From Microbacterium sp. SA39 (GTDB lineage Bacteria; Actinomycetota; Actinomycetes; Actinomycetales; Microbacteriaceae): 64,000 bases of DNA. Positions 47,351 to 61,740 of this stretch are shown here, in pieces. The notes beneath the pieces were generated by a model. That model did not search any database, was not told the DNA's origin, and saw only the letters and a list, made by a program, of their open reading frames with translations. A program made the translations under genes and the position numbers. Each line of letters begins with the position of its first letter. The stretch's first letter is position 1. The stretch covers positions 124,001-188,000 of the forward strand of contig NZ_JXRU01000031.1 of NCBI RefSeq assembly GCF_000967865.1. The letters run 5' to 3'.

Positions 47351-47706
47351 CTTCGATCGAGGAACGCATCGCACAGGTCGCCTTCAACGATGACGGCCTC
47401 GCGCCGGCGATTGTTCAGCAGTGGGACACCCAGGAGGTGCTGATGCTCGCCTGGGTCGACGCCGAGGCACTGCGCCGCACCCTGACGACAGGGCGCGCGA
47501 CCTACTGGTCACGATCCCGACAGATCTACTGGCGGAAGGGCGACACGTCCGGCAACATCCAGGTCGTGCACGAGGCGCGCCTCGACTGCGACGGAGACGC
47601 CATCCTTCTCAAGGTGGCGCAGACCGGACCCGCCTGCCACACCGGCACGCACACATGCTTCGACACGCACGACCTCGAGGCTGCCGTGGGAGCGGGAGAG
47701 CAGTGA
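47347..47706 (+). CDS. hisI: Phosphoribosyl-AMP cyclohydrolase
   Basis: 119 aa, single-domain HisI. Third step of histidine synthesis. Metal-binding [20 protein letters not shown] and the Cys-rich [14 protein letters not shown] supply the Zn ligands. GTG start overlaps hisF by 4 nt. In many actinobacteria trpE follows; here the next gene is the Trp-associated membrane protein, overlapping by 4 nt. Confidence 0.95.
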   Translation: MTSIEERIAQVAFNDDGLAPAIVQQWDTQEVLMLAWVDAEALRRTLTTGRATYWSRSRQIYWRKGDTSGNIQVVHEARLDCDGDAILLKVAQTGPACHTGTHTCFDTHDLEAAVGAGEQ

Positions 47707-48287
47707 GCCTCGCGCAGCGCGGTCGTTCCCTCTCGGTCTCGGGCTTCCTGCTCGCCGGTGCCATCGGCATCATCTCGTCGACCCAGACGTGGCTGACGGT
47801 GGAAAGAGCGGATGCCGGTGCGGCGATCCTCGTCCCCGGCGCGTCTGCCCTCGTCCTGCTCGCGCCACTGAGCCTCGCGGTGCTGGCCCTCGGCGCCGCC
47901 CTCTCGATCGCCGCACCGATCGTCCGCGTGGTGTTCGCGGTGCTGGCCGGCGCGGCCTCCGTTCTGCTGGGTTGGTCGACCGTTCAGATGCTCGCATCGC
48001 CCATCGGTTCCGTGGGTCCGGCCGTGGCCGAGGCGACAGGGCTCGCGGGCGAAGCAGCGCTCCAGGACATGGTGCAGGAGGTGGTCCCCACAGCCTGGCC
48101 GATCATCGCCCTGATCGGCTGGGTCATCCTGCTCGCGGCGTCCGTCTTCGTCCTGCTGACCTGGCGGGGCTGGAAGGCGGGCGGTCGGCGCTACCGTACC
48201 GACGCGGAAGCCGCGCAGCACGAAGGTCCCGTGGACGCGGTCGATTCCTGGGACGAGCTGTCCCGCGGAACCGACCCCACGCGGTGA
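47703..48287 (+). CDS. Trp biosynthesis-associated membrane protein
   Basis: 194 aa. Four hydrophobic helices: about 13-30, 43-65, 69-92 and 133-155 ([23 protein letters not shown]), then a soluble acidic C-terminus. This is the actinobacterial family named for its constant position in trp operons (Trp_oprn_chp type); the function is not known. GTG start overlaps the hisI stop by 4 nt (GTGA), placing the gene exactly where trpE is usually found in related genomes. Confidence 0.85.
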   Translation: MSLAQRGRSLSVSGFLLAGAIGIISSTQTWLTVERADAGAAILVPGASALVLLAPLSLAVLALGAALSIAAPIVRVVFAVLAGAASVLLGWSTVQMLASPIGSVGPAVAEATGLAGEAALQDMVQEVVPTAWPIIALIGWVILLAASVFVLLTWRGWKAGGRRYRTDAEAAQHEGPVDAVDSWDELSRGTDPTR

Positions 48288-48293
48288 CCCCGA

Positions 48294-48299
48294 TAGACT
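48294..48299 (+). promoter_or_regulatory. Candidate -10 of the HGxxPAAW-trpCBA unit (TAGACT)
   Basis: TAGACT lies 35 nt before the ATG at 48335; the short leader carries GGAGGAG. No attenuator with Trp codons is visible. Confidence 0.45.
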
Positions 48300-48334
48300 G
48301 AACCAGCCCCGCACGTCGTCCCCCGGAGGAGAAC

Positions 48335-48565
48335 ATGACCAACCCGATCGCCGACCCCGGCCACGGACACTCGCCTGCGGCCTGGACCGCTGTCGTGATC
48401 ATGCTCGTCGGCTTCACCGCCGGCACCGTCGCGTTCTGCTTCGAGGCGCCGACCCTTGTCTGGATATCCTCCGCGCTCATCCCGATCGGCGCGCTCGTGG
48501 GCTGGGCGCTGTCGAAGGCCGGCTACGGCGTGAAGGGCCCCAAGTACTCGCCGAAGGCCCACTAG
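48335..48565 (+). CDS. HGxxPAAW family small membrane protein
   Basis: 76 aa. Contains the family-defining motif HGHSPAAW at residues 11-18 and two membrane helices (about 18-36 and 41-60). Members lie beside trpC across actinobacteria; no function is established. GGAGGAG 5 nt upstream of the ATG. The stop overlaps the trpC start by one base (TAGTG). Confidence 0.9.
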   Translation: MTNPIADPGHGHSPAAWTAVVIMLVGFTAGTVAFCFEAPTLVWISSALIPIGALVGWALSKAGYGVKGPKYSPKAH

Positions 48566-49374
48566 TGGTTCTCGCCGACCTGACGGCCGGCGCTGTCTCA
48601 GACGCCGAGCGTCGCTCTCTGGACCGGCCGCTCGCGGTCGTGGAACGAGAAGCCCTCGCGCGTCCCGCCGCGAAGAATGCGCTGTCGTTCCTCGCGCCGG
48701 CCGACCAGGTGAAGATCATCGCCGAGGTGAAGCGCGCCAGCCCGTCGCGCGGCGCTCTCGCCGACATCCCCGACCCCGCACTGCAGGCCTCGCTGTACGA
48801 GACAGGCGGAGCCTCCGCGATCAGCGTGCTGACCGAGGAACGCCGGTTCGGCGGCAGTCTCGCCGACCTCGAGGCCGTGACCGCACGCGTGTCGCTGCCC
48901 GTGCTGCGCAAGGATTTCATCGCCACCCGCTACCAGGTGCTCGAAGCCCGTGCGGCCGGAGCCGATCTCGTGCTCCTGATCGTCGCGGGGATCGAGCCAG
49001 CGGTTCTGCAGGATCTCTTCGGCTTCATCGGCGAGCTCGGCATGACCCCGCTCGTGGAGACCCATTCCGACGATGAGCTGGAGGCGGCGATCGACCTCGG
49101 CGCCCCGCTGATCGGTGTCAACGCCCGCGACCTGAAGACCCTCGAGCTCGACCGCGACTTGTTCGGCCGGCTCGTCGAGCGCATCCCCGACACGGCCGTG
49201 AAGATCGCCGAGTCGGCTGTCCTCACGCCGGCGGACGTCGTGCACTACCGCTCCGCCGGTGCCGATGTCGTCCTGATCGGCGAGGCGCTGGTCACCGGCG
49301 ATCCCGTCGCCACCCTGAAGAGCTTCCTGGAGGCATCGTGCGACGTACTGAGCGAGCGGAGCGAGACGAAGTGA
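48565..49374 (+). CDS. trpC: Indole-3-glycerol-phosphate synthase
   Basis: 269 aa TIM barrel. Fourth step from chorismate in tryptophan synthesis. Catalytic Lys motif [13 protein letters not shown] (about 52-64), [49 protein letters not shown] and VKIAESAV are all present. GTG start shares one base with the previous stop. trpB follows with a 4-nt overlap. Confidence 0.96.
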   Translation: MVLADLTAGAVSDAERRSLDRPLAVVEREALARPAAKNALSFLAPADQVKIIAEVKRASPSRGALADIPDPALQASLYETGGASAISVLTEERRFGGSLADLEAVTARVSLPVLRKDFIATRYQVLEARAAGADLVLLIVAGIEPAVLQDLFGFIGELGMTPLVETHSDDELEAAIDLGAPLIGVNARDLKTLELDRDLFGRLVERIPDTAVKIAESAVLTPADVVHYRSAGADVVLIGEALVTGDPVATLKSFLEASCDVLSERSETK

Positions 49375-50639
49375 GCCTGCGTGACCAGCACGGTCCCTAC
49401 TTCGGCGACTTCGGCGGGCGCTACATGCCCGAGTCGCTGATCGCCGCGATCGACGAGCTGACGGTGGCGTACGAGGCGGCTGTGGCGGATCCGGAGTTCC
49501 GCGCCGAGCTCGCCCACTTGCTGAGCACCTACGCCGGGCGCCCCTCTGCGATCACCGAGGTGAAGCGGTTCGCCGAGCACGCCGGGGGAGCCCGGGTGTT
49601 CCTCAAGCGCGAGGACCTGAACCACACCGGCTCGCACAAGATCAACAACGTCCTCGGTCAGGCCTTGCTCACCAAGCGGCTGGGCAAGACCCGTGTCATC
49701 GCCGAGACCGGCGCCGGTCAGCACGGTGTGGCCACAGCGACCGCCGCCGCTCTGTTCGGTCTGGAATGCACGATCTACATGGGCGAGGTCGACACCGAGC
49801 GTCAGGCGCTCAACGTCGCCCGCATGCGCCTGCTCGGCGCCGAGGTCGTGGCCGTGACGTCCGGGTCGCGCACGCTCAAGGACGCGATCAACGACGCCTA
49901 CCGCGACTGGGTGGCATCCGTCGAGACGACCAACTACATCTTCGGCACCGCCGCGGGGCCCCACCCGTTCCCCGCCATGGTGCGCGACTTCCAGAAGATC
50001 ATCGGCGAAGAGGCCCGCGCCCAGCTGCTGGACGAGGTCGGCAGCCTTCCCGACGCCGTGTTCGCCTGCGTCGGCGGCGGCTCGAACGCGATCGGCATGT
50101 TCGACGCGTTCCTCGACGACGAAGGCGTGAAGCTGTACGGCGTCGAGGCGGCGGGCGACGGCGTCGACACCGCCCGCCATGCGGCGTCCATCGAGCGCGG
50201 TCGCCCCGGCGTGTTGCACGGCTCACGCACCTACGTGCTGCAGGACGAAGACGGTCAGACCGTCGAATCGCACTCGATATCCGCCGGACTCGATTACCCG
50301 GGTGTCGGACCCGAGCACTCCTGGCTCTCCGACATCGGGCGGGCCGAATACATCCCGGCCACCGACGACGAGGCCATGCAGGCGCTCCGTCTGCTGAGCC
50401 GCACCGAGGGCATCATTCCGGCGATCGAGTCGGCGCACGCCCTTGCCGGTGCGTTGCGTGTCGGTCGCGATCTCGGGCCGGATGCCATCATCGCCATCTG
50501 CCTCTCCGGCCGCGGCGACAAGGACATGGACACCGCCGCGCGATACTTCGAGCTGTACGACCGCGAGGCTCTGGAACACGACGTCGCCGACGAGAGTCCC
50601 ACGGAGGAGCTCGTCTCGAAGGGGGAGCCGCAGCTGTGA
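49371..50639 (+). CDS. trpB: Tryptophan synthase, beta subunit
   Basis: 422 aa from GTG 49371, which overlaps the trpC stop (GTGA); an in-frame GTG at 49338 would extend the protein 11 residues into trpC. PLP Lys90 in [33 protein letters not shown], the phosphate-binding [12 protein letters not shown] and LSGRGDKD near the C-terminus. Condenses indole and serine. trpA follows with a GTGA overlap. Confidence 0.97.
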   Translation: MSLRDQHGPYFGDFGGRYMPESLIAAIDELTVAYEAAVADPEFRAELAHLLSTYAGRPSAITEVKRFAEHAGGARVFLKREDLNHTGSHKINNVLGQALLTKRLGKTRVIAETGAGQHGVATATAAALFGLECTIYMGEVDTERQALNVARMRLLGAEVVAVTSGSRTLKDAINDAYRDWVASVETTNYIFGTAAGPHPFPAMVRDFQKIIGEEARAQLLDEVGSLPDAVFACVGGGSNAIGMFDAFLDDEGVKLYGVEAAGDGVDTARHAASIERGRPGVLHGSRTYVLQDEDGQTVESHSISAGLDYPGVGPEHSWLSDIGRAEYIPATDDEAMQALRLLSRTEGIIPAIESAHALAGALRVGRDLGPDAIIAICLSGRGDKDMDTAARYFELYDREALEHDVADESPTEELVSKGEPQL

Positions 50640-51439
50640 GCCGTGTGGAAGACGCGATCGCCCGCGCGCACGACGCCGGACGCAGCGCGTTCGTCGGATA
50701 CCTGCCCATCGGTTTCCCCGACCTCGAGACGAGCATCCAGGCTGCCATCGCCCTCGCCGAGAACGGCGTCGACATCATCGAGCTCGGTCCGCCGTACAGC
50801 GATCCGGTGATGGACGGCGCCGTCATCCAGGAGGCGACGACCGCCGCTCTGTCCGCCGGCTTCAAGACGGCCGACCTGTTCACGGCCGTGCGCACGATCA
50901 CCGCCGCGACCGACGTCCCCGTGCTGGTCATGACGTACTGGAACCCGGTGATGCAGTACGGCGTGGACCGTTATGCCGACGACCTGCTCGCCGCCGGCGG
51001 CGCCGGTCTCATCACGCCGGACATCACTCCCGACGTGGCCGGCGAGTGGATCGCGGCGAGCGAGCGCACCGGCCTCGACCGGGTGTTCCTCGCGGCCCCG
51101 ACGTCGACGGACGAGCGTCTCGCTCTCGTCGTGAAGTCCTCGACCGGCTTCGTCTACACGGTGTCGACCATGGGCATCACGGGGGAGCGCACCGAGCTCG
51201 ATCGCGCAGCTCGTACTCTCGTCGCCCGCCTCCGCGAGCACGGCGCCGTGCGCGCCTGCGTCGGAATCGGCATCTCCACCGCCGACCAGATCGCCGGTGT
51301 CTCGGAGTACGCCGACGGCGCCATCGTCGGTACCGCCCTCGTCCGCGCGCTGCGCGACGGCGGCATCCCGGCACTCGTCGAAGTCACCCGAAACCTGGCC
51401 TCCGGCACCTCGTCGGCACGCCCCGATCACGAGAACTAG
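50636..51439 (+). CDS. trpA: Tryptophan synthase, alpha subunit
   Basis: 267 aa. Cleaves indole-3-glycerol phosphate to indole, channelled to TrpB. Catalytic Glu49 and Asp60 occur at the same positions as in Salmonella ([17 protein letters not shown]). Loop [13 protein letters not shown] and the phosphate site [10 protein letters not shown] are conserved. GTG start overlaps trpB by 4 nt; the TAG stop is itself the first half of the -10 box of lgt. Confidence 0.96.
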   Translation: MSRVEDAIARAHDAGRSAFVGYLPIGFPDLETSIQAAIALAENGVDIIELGPPYSDPVMDGAVIQEATTAALSAGFKTADLFTAVRTITAATDVPVLVMTYWNPVMQYGVDRYADDLLAAGGAGLITPDITPDVAGEWIAASERTGLDRVFLAAPTSTDERLALVVKSSTGFVYTVSTMGITGERTELDRAARTLVARLREHGAVRACVGIGISTADQIAGVSEYADGAIVGTALVRALRDGGIPALVEVTRNLASGTSSARPDHEN

Positions 51440-51442
51440 AAT
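51437..51442 (+). promoter_or_regulatory. Leaderless promoter -10 of lgt (TAGAAT)
   Basis: TAGAAT begins with the trpA stop codon and ends 7 nt before the lgt ATG at 51450. No ribosome binding site is present. Confidence 0.55.
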
Positions 51443-51449
51443 CGCACTC

Positions 51450-52475
51450 ATGCCTCTCGCGCTTCACAGCACCATCAACGGCGTGCTCACCAGCATCCCG
51501 AGCCCTCCCGTGTCGTACATCGACCTGGGGCCCGTCCGGATCCACTTCTACGCGCTGTGCATCATCGCCGGCATCATCGTCGCCGCGTTGCTCACGAACC
51601 ACCGTCTGACCAAGCGCGGTGCGGAGCCGTGGGTCGTGATCGACATCTCGATCCTCGCCGTGCCGCTCGCGATCATCGGTGCGCGAATCTTCCACGTGCT
51701 GACCCACCCGAACTTCTACTTCGGCGAGGGCAAGAACACCTGGAACCCGTTCGAACCCGGCTCGGTCTGGGCGATCTGGGAGGGCGGCATCGCCATCTTC
51801 GGTGCGCTCATCGGCGGTGCTGTCGGCGCGTACCTCGGATGCCGCTGGACGGGCATCCGCTTCTGGACGTTCGCCGACGCGCTCGCGCCCGGCCTCCTGC
51901 TGGCGCAGGCCATGGGCCGCTTCGGCAACTGGTTCAACAAGGAGCTGTACGGCCTCCCCACCGACCTGCCCTGGGGGCTGGAGATCCCGTCCGACAACTC
52001 TGCCTTCCCGCCCGGGCTGCCCGAGGGCACGCTGTTCCACCCCACGTTCCTCTACGAGGTTCTCTGGAACGGCCTCGGCGTGATCGTGCTGCTGTGGCTC
52101 GGCCGCAAGCTCTTCTTCCAGTGGGGTCGCCTGTTCGCGATCTACCTCATCTGGTACAGCGCAGGGCGCGTCGTCTGGGAGTCGATCCGCATCGATCCGA
52201 GCGAGATCATCCTCGGACTCCGCAGCAACGTCTGGGCCGCCATCATCGGCATCGTGGTCGGCATCGCGATCCTCATCGTGCAGACGCGCCGCCACCCCGG
52301 GCTCGAGCCCTCGCCCTATCAGCCGGGCCGCGGCCGGAGCGACGAAGGCGCTGATGTAGAATCGCAGGACAATCCCCCCGATTTCGTGGACGTGAGTGAG
52401 CCTCCGGCCGAAGAAGTCACCGCAGGAGCCAGCGCCACAAGCATCGCTCCCGCGGACGCGGAAGGCACCCGGTAG
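51450..52475 (+). CDS. lgt: Prolipoprotein diacylglyceryl transferase
   Basis: 341 aa. Transfers diacylglycerol to the lipobox Cys of prolipoproteins. Seven hydrophobic segments; family signature AMGRFGNWFNKELYGLPTDL (about 152-171), HFYALCIIAGIIVAAL near residue 32 and HPTFLYEVLWNGLGV near 206. The last 65 residues are a disordered acidic tail absent from E. coli Lgt. The gene follows trpA, as in many actinobacteria. Confidence 0.95.
   Translation: MPLALHSTINGVLTSIPSPPVSYIDLGPVRIHFYALCIIAGIIVAALLTNHRLTKRGAEPWVVIDISILAVPLAIIGARIFHVLTHPNFYFGEGKNTWNPFEPGSVWAIWEGGIAIFGALIGGAVGAYLGCRWTGIRFWTFADALAPGLLLAQAMGRFGNWFNKELYGLPTDLPWGLEIPSDNSAFPPGLPEGTLFHPTFLYEVLWNGLGVIVLLWLGRKLFFQWGRLFAIYLIWYSAGRVVWESIRIDPSEIILGLRSNVWAAIIGIVVGIAILIVQTRRHPGLEPSPYQPGRGRSDEGADVESQDNPPDFVDVSEPPAEEVTAGASATSIAPADAEGTR
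52357..52362 (+). promoter_or_regulatory. Candidate -10 of gltB (TAGAAT)
   Basis: TAGAAT inside the lgt 3' end, 195 nt before gltB. It has the form of the other -10 boxes but could be chance; the leader would be about 190 nt, mostly lgt coding sequence. Confidence 0.3.
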
Positions 52476-52557
52476 CCTCCCGTCCGCGAGGACCCACCGC
52501 ATTCACCCGGCCAATGACGTCCCCGGGTCATCTCTGAAGATCTGAGGACGGTACCGC

Positions 52558-57130
<4,573 letters not shown>

Positions 57131-57138
<8 letters not shown>

Positions 57139-58597
57139 TCCCAAAGGCTTTCTGAAGGTGACCGAGCGGGAGCTTCCCGCACGACGTCCGGTGCCGGTGC
57201 GCATCATGGACTGGAAAGAGGTCTACGAGCGCGGCGACAAGGCCGTGCTGCAGCGCCAGGCCGGGCGCTGCATGGACTGCGGCGTGCCGTTCTGCCACTC
57301 CGGCTGCCCGCTGGGCAACCTCATCCCGGAGTGGAACGACCTGACCTGGCGCGGAGAGGGGCGCGCGGCGATCGAGCGCCTGCACGCGACCAACAACTTC
57401 CCGGAGTTCACCGGTCGCCTCTGCCCCGCGCCCTGCGAGAGCTCGTGCGTGCTCGGCATCAACCAGCCGGCCGTCACGATCAAGCAGATCGAGGTCTCGA
57501 TCATCGACGAGGCCTTCGCCAAGGGGTGGGTCGAGCCCGAGCCGCCCGAGCGCCTCACCGGTAAGACGGTCGCGGTCGTCGGCTCCGGACCCGCAGGCCT
57601 CGCCGCTGCGCAGCAGCTCACCCGCGCCGGTCACACGGTCGCGGTGTTCGAGCGCGACGACCGCATCGGCGGACTGCTCCGCTACGGCATCCCGGACTTC
57701 AAGATGGAGAAGGGGCAGCTGGAGACACGTCTCCGCCAGATGCAGGAGGAGGGCACCCGCTTCCGCGCGGGCGTCGAGATCGGCCGGGACATCTCCTGGG
57801 CCGACCTGCGCGCGCGCTACGACGCGGTGGTCATCGCCACCGGCGCCACGGTGCCGCGCGACCTGGCGATCCCCGGACGCGACCTCGACGGCGTGCACTT
57901 CGCCATGGAGTACCTCGTCGAGTCGAACCACGCCGTCGCCGGCGACAAGGTCACCAATCAGATCACCGCAGAGGGCAAGCACGTCATCGTCATCGGCGGC
58001 GGTGACACCGGGGCCGACTGCATCGGCACCGCGCACCGCCAGGGCGCGCTGAGCGTGACCAACCTCGCGATCGGCAAGCAGCCCGCCTCCGAGCGTCCCG
58101 ACCACCAGCCGTGGCCGATGATGCCGACCCTGTTCGAGATGGCGTCCGCGCACGAGGAAGGCGGAGAGCGGATGTTCCTCGCCTCCACCGTCGAGTTCCT
58201 GTCGAACGATGTCGGAGAGGTGCGCGCGCTCCGCGTCGCCGAGACCGAGTACATCGACGGACGACGGGTGCCCAAGAGCGGCACCGAGCGCGAGATCCCC
58301 GCCGACCTCGTGCTCATCGCGATGGGCTTCACCGGACCGGAGCAGGAGGGCTACACCGAGGAGACCCTCCCGCAGGTGACCGACCGCGGAGCGTTCCGTC
58401 GCGAAACCACCTACGAGTCGACGGTGCCCGGTGTGTTCGTCGCCGGCGACGCCGGTCGCGGACAGTCGCTCATCGTCTGGGCCATCGCGGAGGGACGCGC
58501 CGCCGCGGCCAACGTGGACCGGTTCCTGATGGGGACCACCGTGCTGCCCGAGCCCGTGCGCCCGCATGATGTCGCGATCGGACTCCAGCCCGCGTAG
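57131..58597 (+). CDS. gltD: Glutamate synthase, small (beta) subunit
   Basis: 488 aa. NADPH-oxidising FAD subunit of glutamate synthase. N-terminal Fe-S cysteines in [17 protein letters not shown] and [19 protein letters not shown]-binding [15 protein letters not shown] (about 153-167) and NADP-binding [13 protein letters not shown] near 289; C-terminal [24 protein letters not shown] start 8 nt inside gltB, with GGAGGTGA just upstream. The stop TAG opens the TAGGCT box before pyk. Confidence 0.96.
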
Positions 58598-58600
58598 GCT
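58595..58600 (+). promoter_or_regulatory. Candidate -10 of pyk (TAGGCT)
   Basis: TAGGCT begins with the gltD stop and lies 59 nt before the pyk TTG. A leader of about 47 nt carries TGGAGAAT as ribosome binding site. Confidence 0.45.
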
Positions 58601-58653
58601 GAGCGGCGGCACTCGCCTGATTTACCTTCCCCCACTTCACTCTGGAGAATCTG

Positions 58654-60105
58654 TTGAGACGCGCGAAAATCGTCGCCACCCTGGGCCCCGCCACTTCCAC
58701 GTATGAGACCGTGCGCGCACTGATCGATGCGGGAGTGGACGTCGCCCGACTGAACCTCAGCCACGGTGACTACTCCGTGCACGAGAACAACTACGCCAAC
58801 GTGCGCCGGGCTGCCGACGACGCCGGTCGCGCCGTCGCCATCCTCGTCGACCTGCAGGGCCCGAAGATCCGTCTCGGCAAGTTCGAGAACGGTCCGTACG
58901 AGCTCGCCAAGGGCGACATCTTCAAGATCACCACCGAAGACATCATCGGCAACAAGGAGATCTGCGGCACGACGTTCAAGGGCCTGCCCCAAGACGTCAA
59001 CCCCGGCGACTTCCTCCTCATCGATGACGGCAAGGTCCGCGTCGAGGTCATCGAGACCGACGGCGTCGTCGTCACCACCAAGGTCATCGTGGCCGGCGCC
59101 GTGTCCAACAACAAGGGCATCAACCTTCCCGGTGTCGCCGTCAACGTCCCCGCTCTGAGCGAGAAGGATGAGGACGACCTCCGCTGGGGTCTCCGCATCG
59201 GTGCCGACCTGATCGCGCTGTCGTTCGTGCGCAACGCGTCCGACGTCACCCGCGTGCACGAGATCATGGCCGAGGAAGGCGTCAGGGTCCCCGTCATCGC
59301 CAAGGTCGAGAAGCCCCAGGCCGTCGACGCGCTCGAAGAGATCATCGACGCCTTCGACTCGATCATGGTCGCCCGCGGCGACCTCGGTGTCGAGCTCCCG
59401 CTCGAGGCCGTGCCGATCGTGCAGAAGCGTGCCGTCGAGATCGCCCGCCGCATGGCCAAGCCGGTCATCGTCGCGACGCAGATGCTCGAGTCGATGATCA
59501 ACAGCCCCGTCCCGACGCGTGCCGAGACGTCCGACGTCGCGAACGCGGTGCTCGACGGCGCCGATGCGGTCATGCTCTCTGGCGAGACCAGCGTGGGCGA
59601 CTACCCGGTCGTGGTCGTCGAGACGATGGCGCGCATCATCGAGTCGACCGAGGAGCACGGCCTGGAGCGCATCGCGAAGCTCACCACCAAGCCGCGCACC
59701 CAGGGTGGCGCGATCACCCTCGCCGCCCTCGAGGTCGCCGAGTTCGTCGACGCGAAGTTCCTCTGCGTGTTCACGCAATCGGGTGACTCCGCACGTCGTC
59801 TCTCGCGTCTGCGCTCACGCATCCCGATGCTGGCGTTCACGCCGGAGCCCGACATCCGCCGCCGTATGGCTCTGACGTGGGGCATCCAGTCGACCCTCGT
59901 CGACATGGTGCGGCACACCGACCTCATGTACCTGCAGGTCGATGACTATCTGCTGAGCAACGGTCTCGCCGCGGAAGGGGACAAGGTCGTCGTGATCTCG
60001 GGCTCCCCTCCTGGAATCGTCGGCTCGACCAATGACATCCGCGTGCACAAGGTGGGCGACGCCGTGAACGGCGCCGCGCCGATCTACAAGGAAGCCACCG
60101 TCTGA
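58654..60105 (+). CDS. pyk: Pyruvate kinase
   Basis: 483 aa. Last step of glycolysis. The conserved N-terminus RRAKIVATLGPATSTYETVR directly follows a TTG codon at 58654, which has GGAGAAT 5 nt upstream, so TTG is the likely start. Active-site motifs: DVARLNLSHGD, VDLQGPKIRLGKF, VIAKVEKPQAVDAL with the catalytic Lys, MVARGDLGVELPLE and VATQMLESMI; the C-terminal regulatory domain follows. A strong terminator lies 18 nt after the stop. Confidence 0.96.
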   Translation: MRRAKIVATLGPATSTYETVRALIDAGVDVARLNLSHGDYSVHENNYANVRRAADDAGRAVAILVDLQGPKIRLGKFENGPYELAKGDIFKITTEDIIGNKEICGTTFKGLPQDVNPGDFLLIDDGKVRVEVIETDGVVVTTKVIVAGAVSNNKGINLPGVAVNVPALSEKDEDDLRWGLRIGADLIALSFVRNASDVTRVHEIMAEEGVRVPVIAKVEKPQAVDALEEIIDAFDSIMVARGDLGVELPLEAVPIVQKRAVEIARRMAKPVIVATQMLESMINSPVPTRAETSDVANAVLDGADAVMLSGETSVGDYPVVVVETMARIIESTEEHGLERIAKLTTKPRTQGGAITLAALEVAEFVDAKFLCVFTQSGDSARRLSRLRSRIPMLAFTPEPDIRRRMALTWGIQSTLVDMVRHTDLMYLQVDDYLLSNGLAAEGDKVVVISGSPPGIVGSTNDIRVHKVGDAVNGAAPIYKEATV

Positions 60106-60122
60106 TCCGGTGACAGACAGCT

Positions 60123-60152
60123 GAGAGGGGCGGGACTTCGGTCCCGCCTCTC
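60123..60152 (+). terminator. Terminator after pyk
   Basis: GAGAGG and GGCGGGAC on the left arm pair with GTCCCGCC and CTCTC on the right, around a TTCG tetraloop at 60137-60140. The lower stem contains one wobble or bulge. It starts 18 nt after the pyk stop. Confidence 0.8.
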
Positions 60153-60241
60153 CTGCTGTTCCCGGGAATGCCGCGTTCCTCAGGAAAGTGACCGGCCCGT
60201 CGGCACGAGTCAACCCGCTGCCGCCTGTGGGAGGCGTCGAG

Positions 60242-60247
60242 TAGGTT
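60242..60247 (+). promoter_or_regulatory. Leaderless promoter -10 (TAGGTT) of the first hydrolase gene
   Basis: TAGGTT ends 6 nt before the ATG at 60254. No ribosome binding site. Confidence 0.55.
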
Positions 60248-60253
60248 CGCCGT

Positions 60254-61072
60254 ATGAGTTCAGAGCGCCGCCGTATCGACATCTCCGGACTCGCCTTCGG
60301 CCTGATCGAGAGCCCGCGCCCGCCGGGGTCCACCCGTCCGCTGATGGTGCTGGTGCACGGGATCGGCATGTCGCATCGCTACCTGTCCCGGCTGCACGCC
60401 GTGCTGGCCGAGTCCACCCGCGTGGTCTCGATCGACCTCCCCGGGTTCGCCGGCCTTCCGAAGCCTCCGGCCGATGCTGAGGTCGACGTGATGAGCTTGG
60501 GCCGGGCACTCGCCGACGCCGTCGCCACCCTCGGTGAGAGTCGCGCGGTCCTCATCGGGCACTCGATGGGAGCGCAATGGGTGGTCGAAGCGGCCCTGCA
60601 TCGACCGGATGCCGTTTCGGCGGTCGTGATGATCGGCCCCGTCGCCGATGAGCGGCACCGTTCCCTGCCCGCGCAGGCGAGTGGGCTGGCGATGGACACG
60701 TTCGGTGAAAGCCCGTCGATCAACACCGTCGTCTTCACCGACTACCTTCGCTGCGGCGTTCCGTGGTACCTCCGCCAGGTGCGCCACATGCTCGCGTATC
60801 CGACGGAGAAGCGGGTCCGGGGCCTGACGGTTCCCGTCCTCGTGATGCGCGGCGGCAGAGACCCGATCGCGGGGCGGGACTGGTGCCGCCGTCTCCGGGA
60901 CTCGGCGCGAGTGTCACGGCTGGTCGAGATTCCTCACCACCATCATGTCGTCCAGCAGTCGGCGCCGCGCGCCGTGGCGAACAGCATCCTGTTCCATACG
61001 AAGGGCGCCTGGCCGGATGCCGCGCAGATGCACGCCAGGACCGAGGCGGAGGGCGCATCATCAATCCGTTGA
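60254..61072 (+). CDS. Alpha/beta hydrolase
   Basis: 272 aa. Alpha/beta hydrolase fold with oxyanion region LVHGIGMSHRY near 33, nucleophile Ser104 in LIGHSMGAQW, acid candidate in VMRGGRDPIAG (near 198) and catalytic His in EIPHHHHVVQQ near 227. No signal peptide, so cytoplasmic. The substrate cannot be inferred. It overlaps the next hydrolase gene by 4 nt (TTGA), suggesting a two-gene transcript. The -10 box 6 nt upstream supports the ATG. Confidence 0.85.
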   Translation: MSSERRRIDISGLAFGLIESPRPPGSTRPLMVLVHGIGMSHRYLSRLHAVLAESTRVVSIDLPGFAGLPKPPADAEVDVMSLGRALADAVATLGESRAVLIGHSMGAQWVVEAALHRPDAVSAVVMIGPVADERHRSLPAQASGLAMDTFGESPSINTVVFTDYLRCGVPWYLRQVRHMLAYPTEKRVRGLTVPVLVMRGGRDPIAGRDWCRRLRDSARVSRLVEIPHHHHVVQQSAPRAVANSILFHTKGAWPDAAQMHARTEAEGASSIR

Positions 61073-61722
61073 AGGCCGCGGCCTGGTGGCTCGCCGACTA
61101 CGCGTATGCCGGGTACTGGCAGGTCCGAGCGACGGTCGATCGCGCCGACGCGCGTTCTTTCACGTCGGGCGAGGCAGCGCACATCGTGGTGCTCCCCGGG
61201 GTGTACGAGACCTGGAGGTTCATGCAGCCGCTGATCACGGCCCTGCATGAGCGGGGCCACCCCGTTCACGTGGTCGACGCACTACGCAGGAACCAGGGTC
61301 CGGTGGCGGAGATGGCGGAGAGCGTGACCGACTTCCTCGAGAAGCACGATCTGCACGATGTGATCCTCGTCGCGCACAGCAAGGGCGGCCTGGCCGGCAA
61401 GCTCGCCATGACAGGACGAGCGGCGGGACGGGTGCGATCGATGCTCGCCGTCGCGACGCCGTTCGGCGGATCACGGTACGCGCGATTGTTCCCGGTGGGG
61501 ACGCTCCGAGCGTTCGCACCGGAGGACCCTTCCATCGTCAGCCTCGCCCGGCAACTCACCGTCAACGCACGGATCGTCTCGATCTACGCCCAATTCGATC
61601 CGCACATCCCCGAGGGCAGCGAGCTGGCAGGCGCGAAGAACGTGCTGCTCGACACCGGGGGACACTTCCGCATCCTGGCGCATCCGCGGGTGCTGGCGGA
61701 ACTGGCGGTGCTGGCGGAGTAG
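61069..61722 (+). CDS. Alpha/beta hydrolase (lipase-like, AHSKG nucleophile elbow)
   Basis: 217 aa if translation starts at TTG 61069, overlapping the previous stop (TTGA). The conserved body (AAAWWLADYAYAGYWQVR) begins right there; rare ATC codons at 61057/61060 are the only nearby alternatives. The nucleophile elbow is VAHSKGGLAG with Ser104, an A-x-S-x-G variant of the usual G-x-S-x-G; HIVVLPGVYETWRFM supplies the oxyanion loop, and the His is probably in LDTGGHFRIL. Resembles small triacylglycerol-lipase-like proteins. Function with the upstream hydrolase is unknown. Confidence 0.75.
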   Translation: MKAAAWWLADYAYAGYWQVRATVDRADARSFTSGEAAHIVVLPGVYETWRFMQPLITALHERGHPVHVVDALRRNQGPVAEMAESVTDFLEKHDLHDVILVAHSKGGLAGKLAMTGRAAGRVRSMLAVATPFGGSRYARLFPVGTLRAFAPEDPSIVSLARQLTVNARIVSIYAQFDPHIPEGSELAGAKNVLLDTGGHFRILAHPRVLAELAVLAE

Positions 61723-61740
61723 CCGCGCAGACGCGGCTAC
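61719..61740. terminator. Bidirectional hairpin holding both stop codons
   Basis: A perfect 9-bp palindrome GTAGCCGCG (61719-61727) and CGCGGCTAC (61732-61740) with loop CAGA. The left arm contains the TAG stop of the plus-strand hydrolase and the right arm the TAG stop of the convergent minus-strand gene. Confidence 0.6.

Noticed and set aside
48288..48334. A trp attenuator or leader peptide before trpC
   Set aside because: The leader is under 50 nt, has no Trp-codon run and no terminator hairpin.
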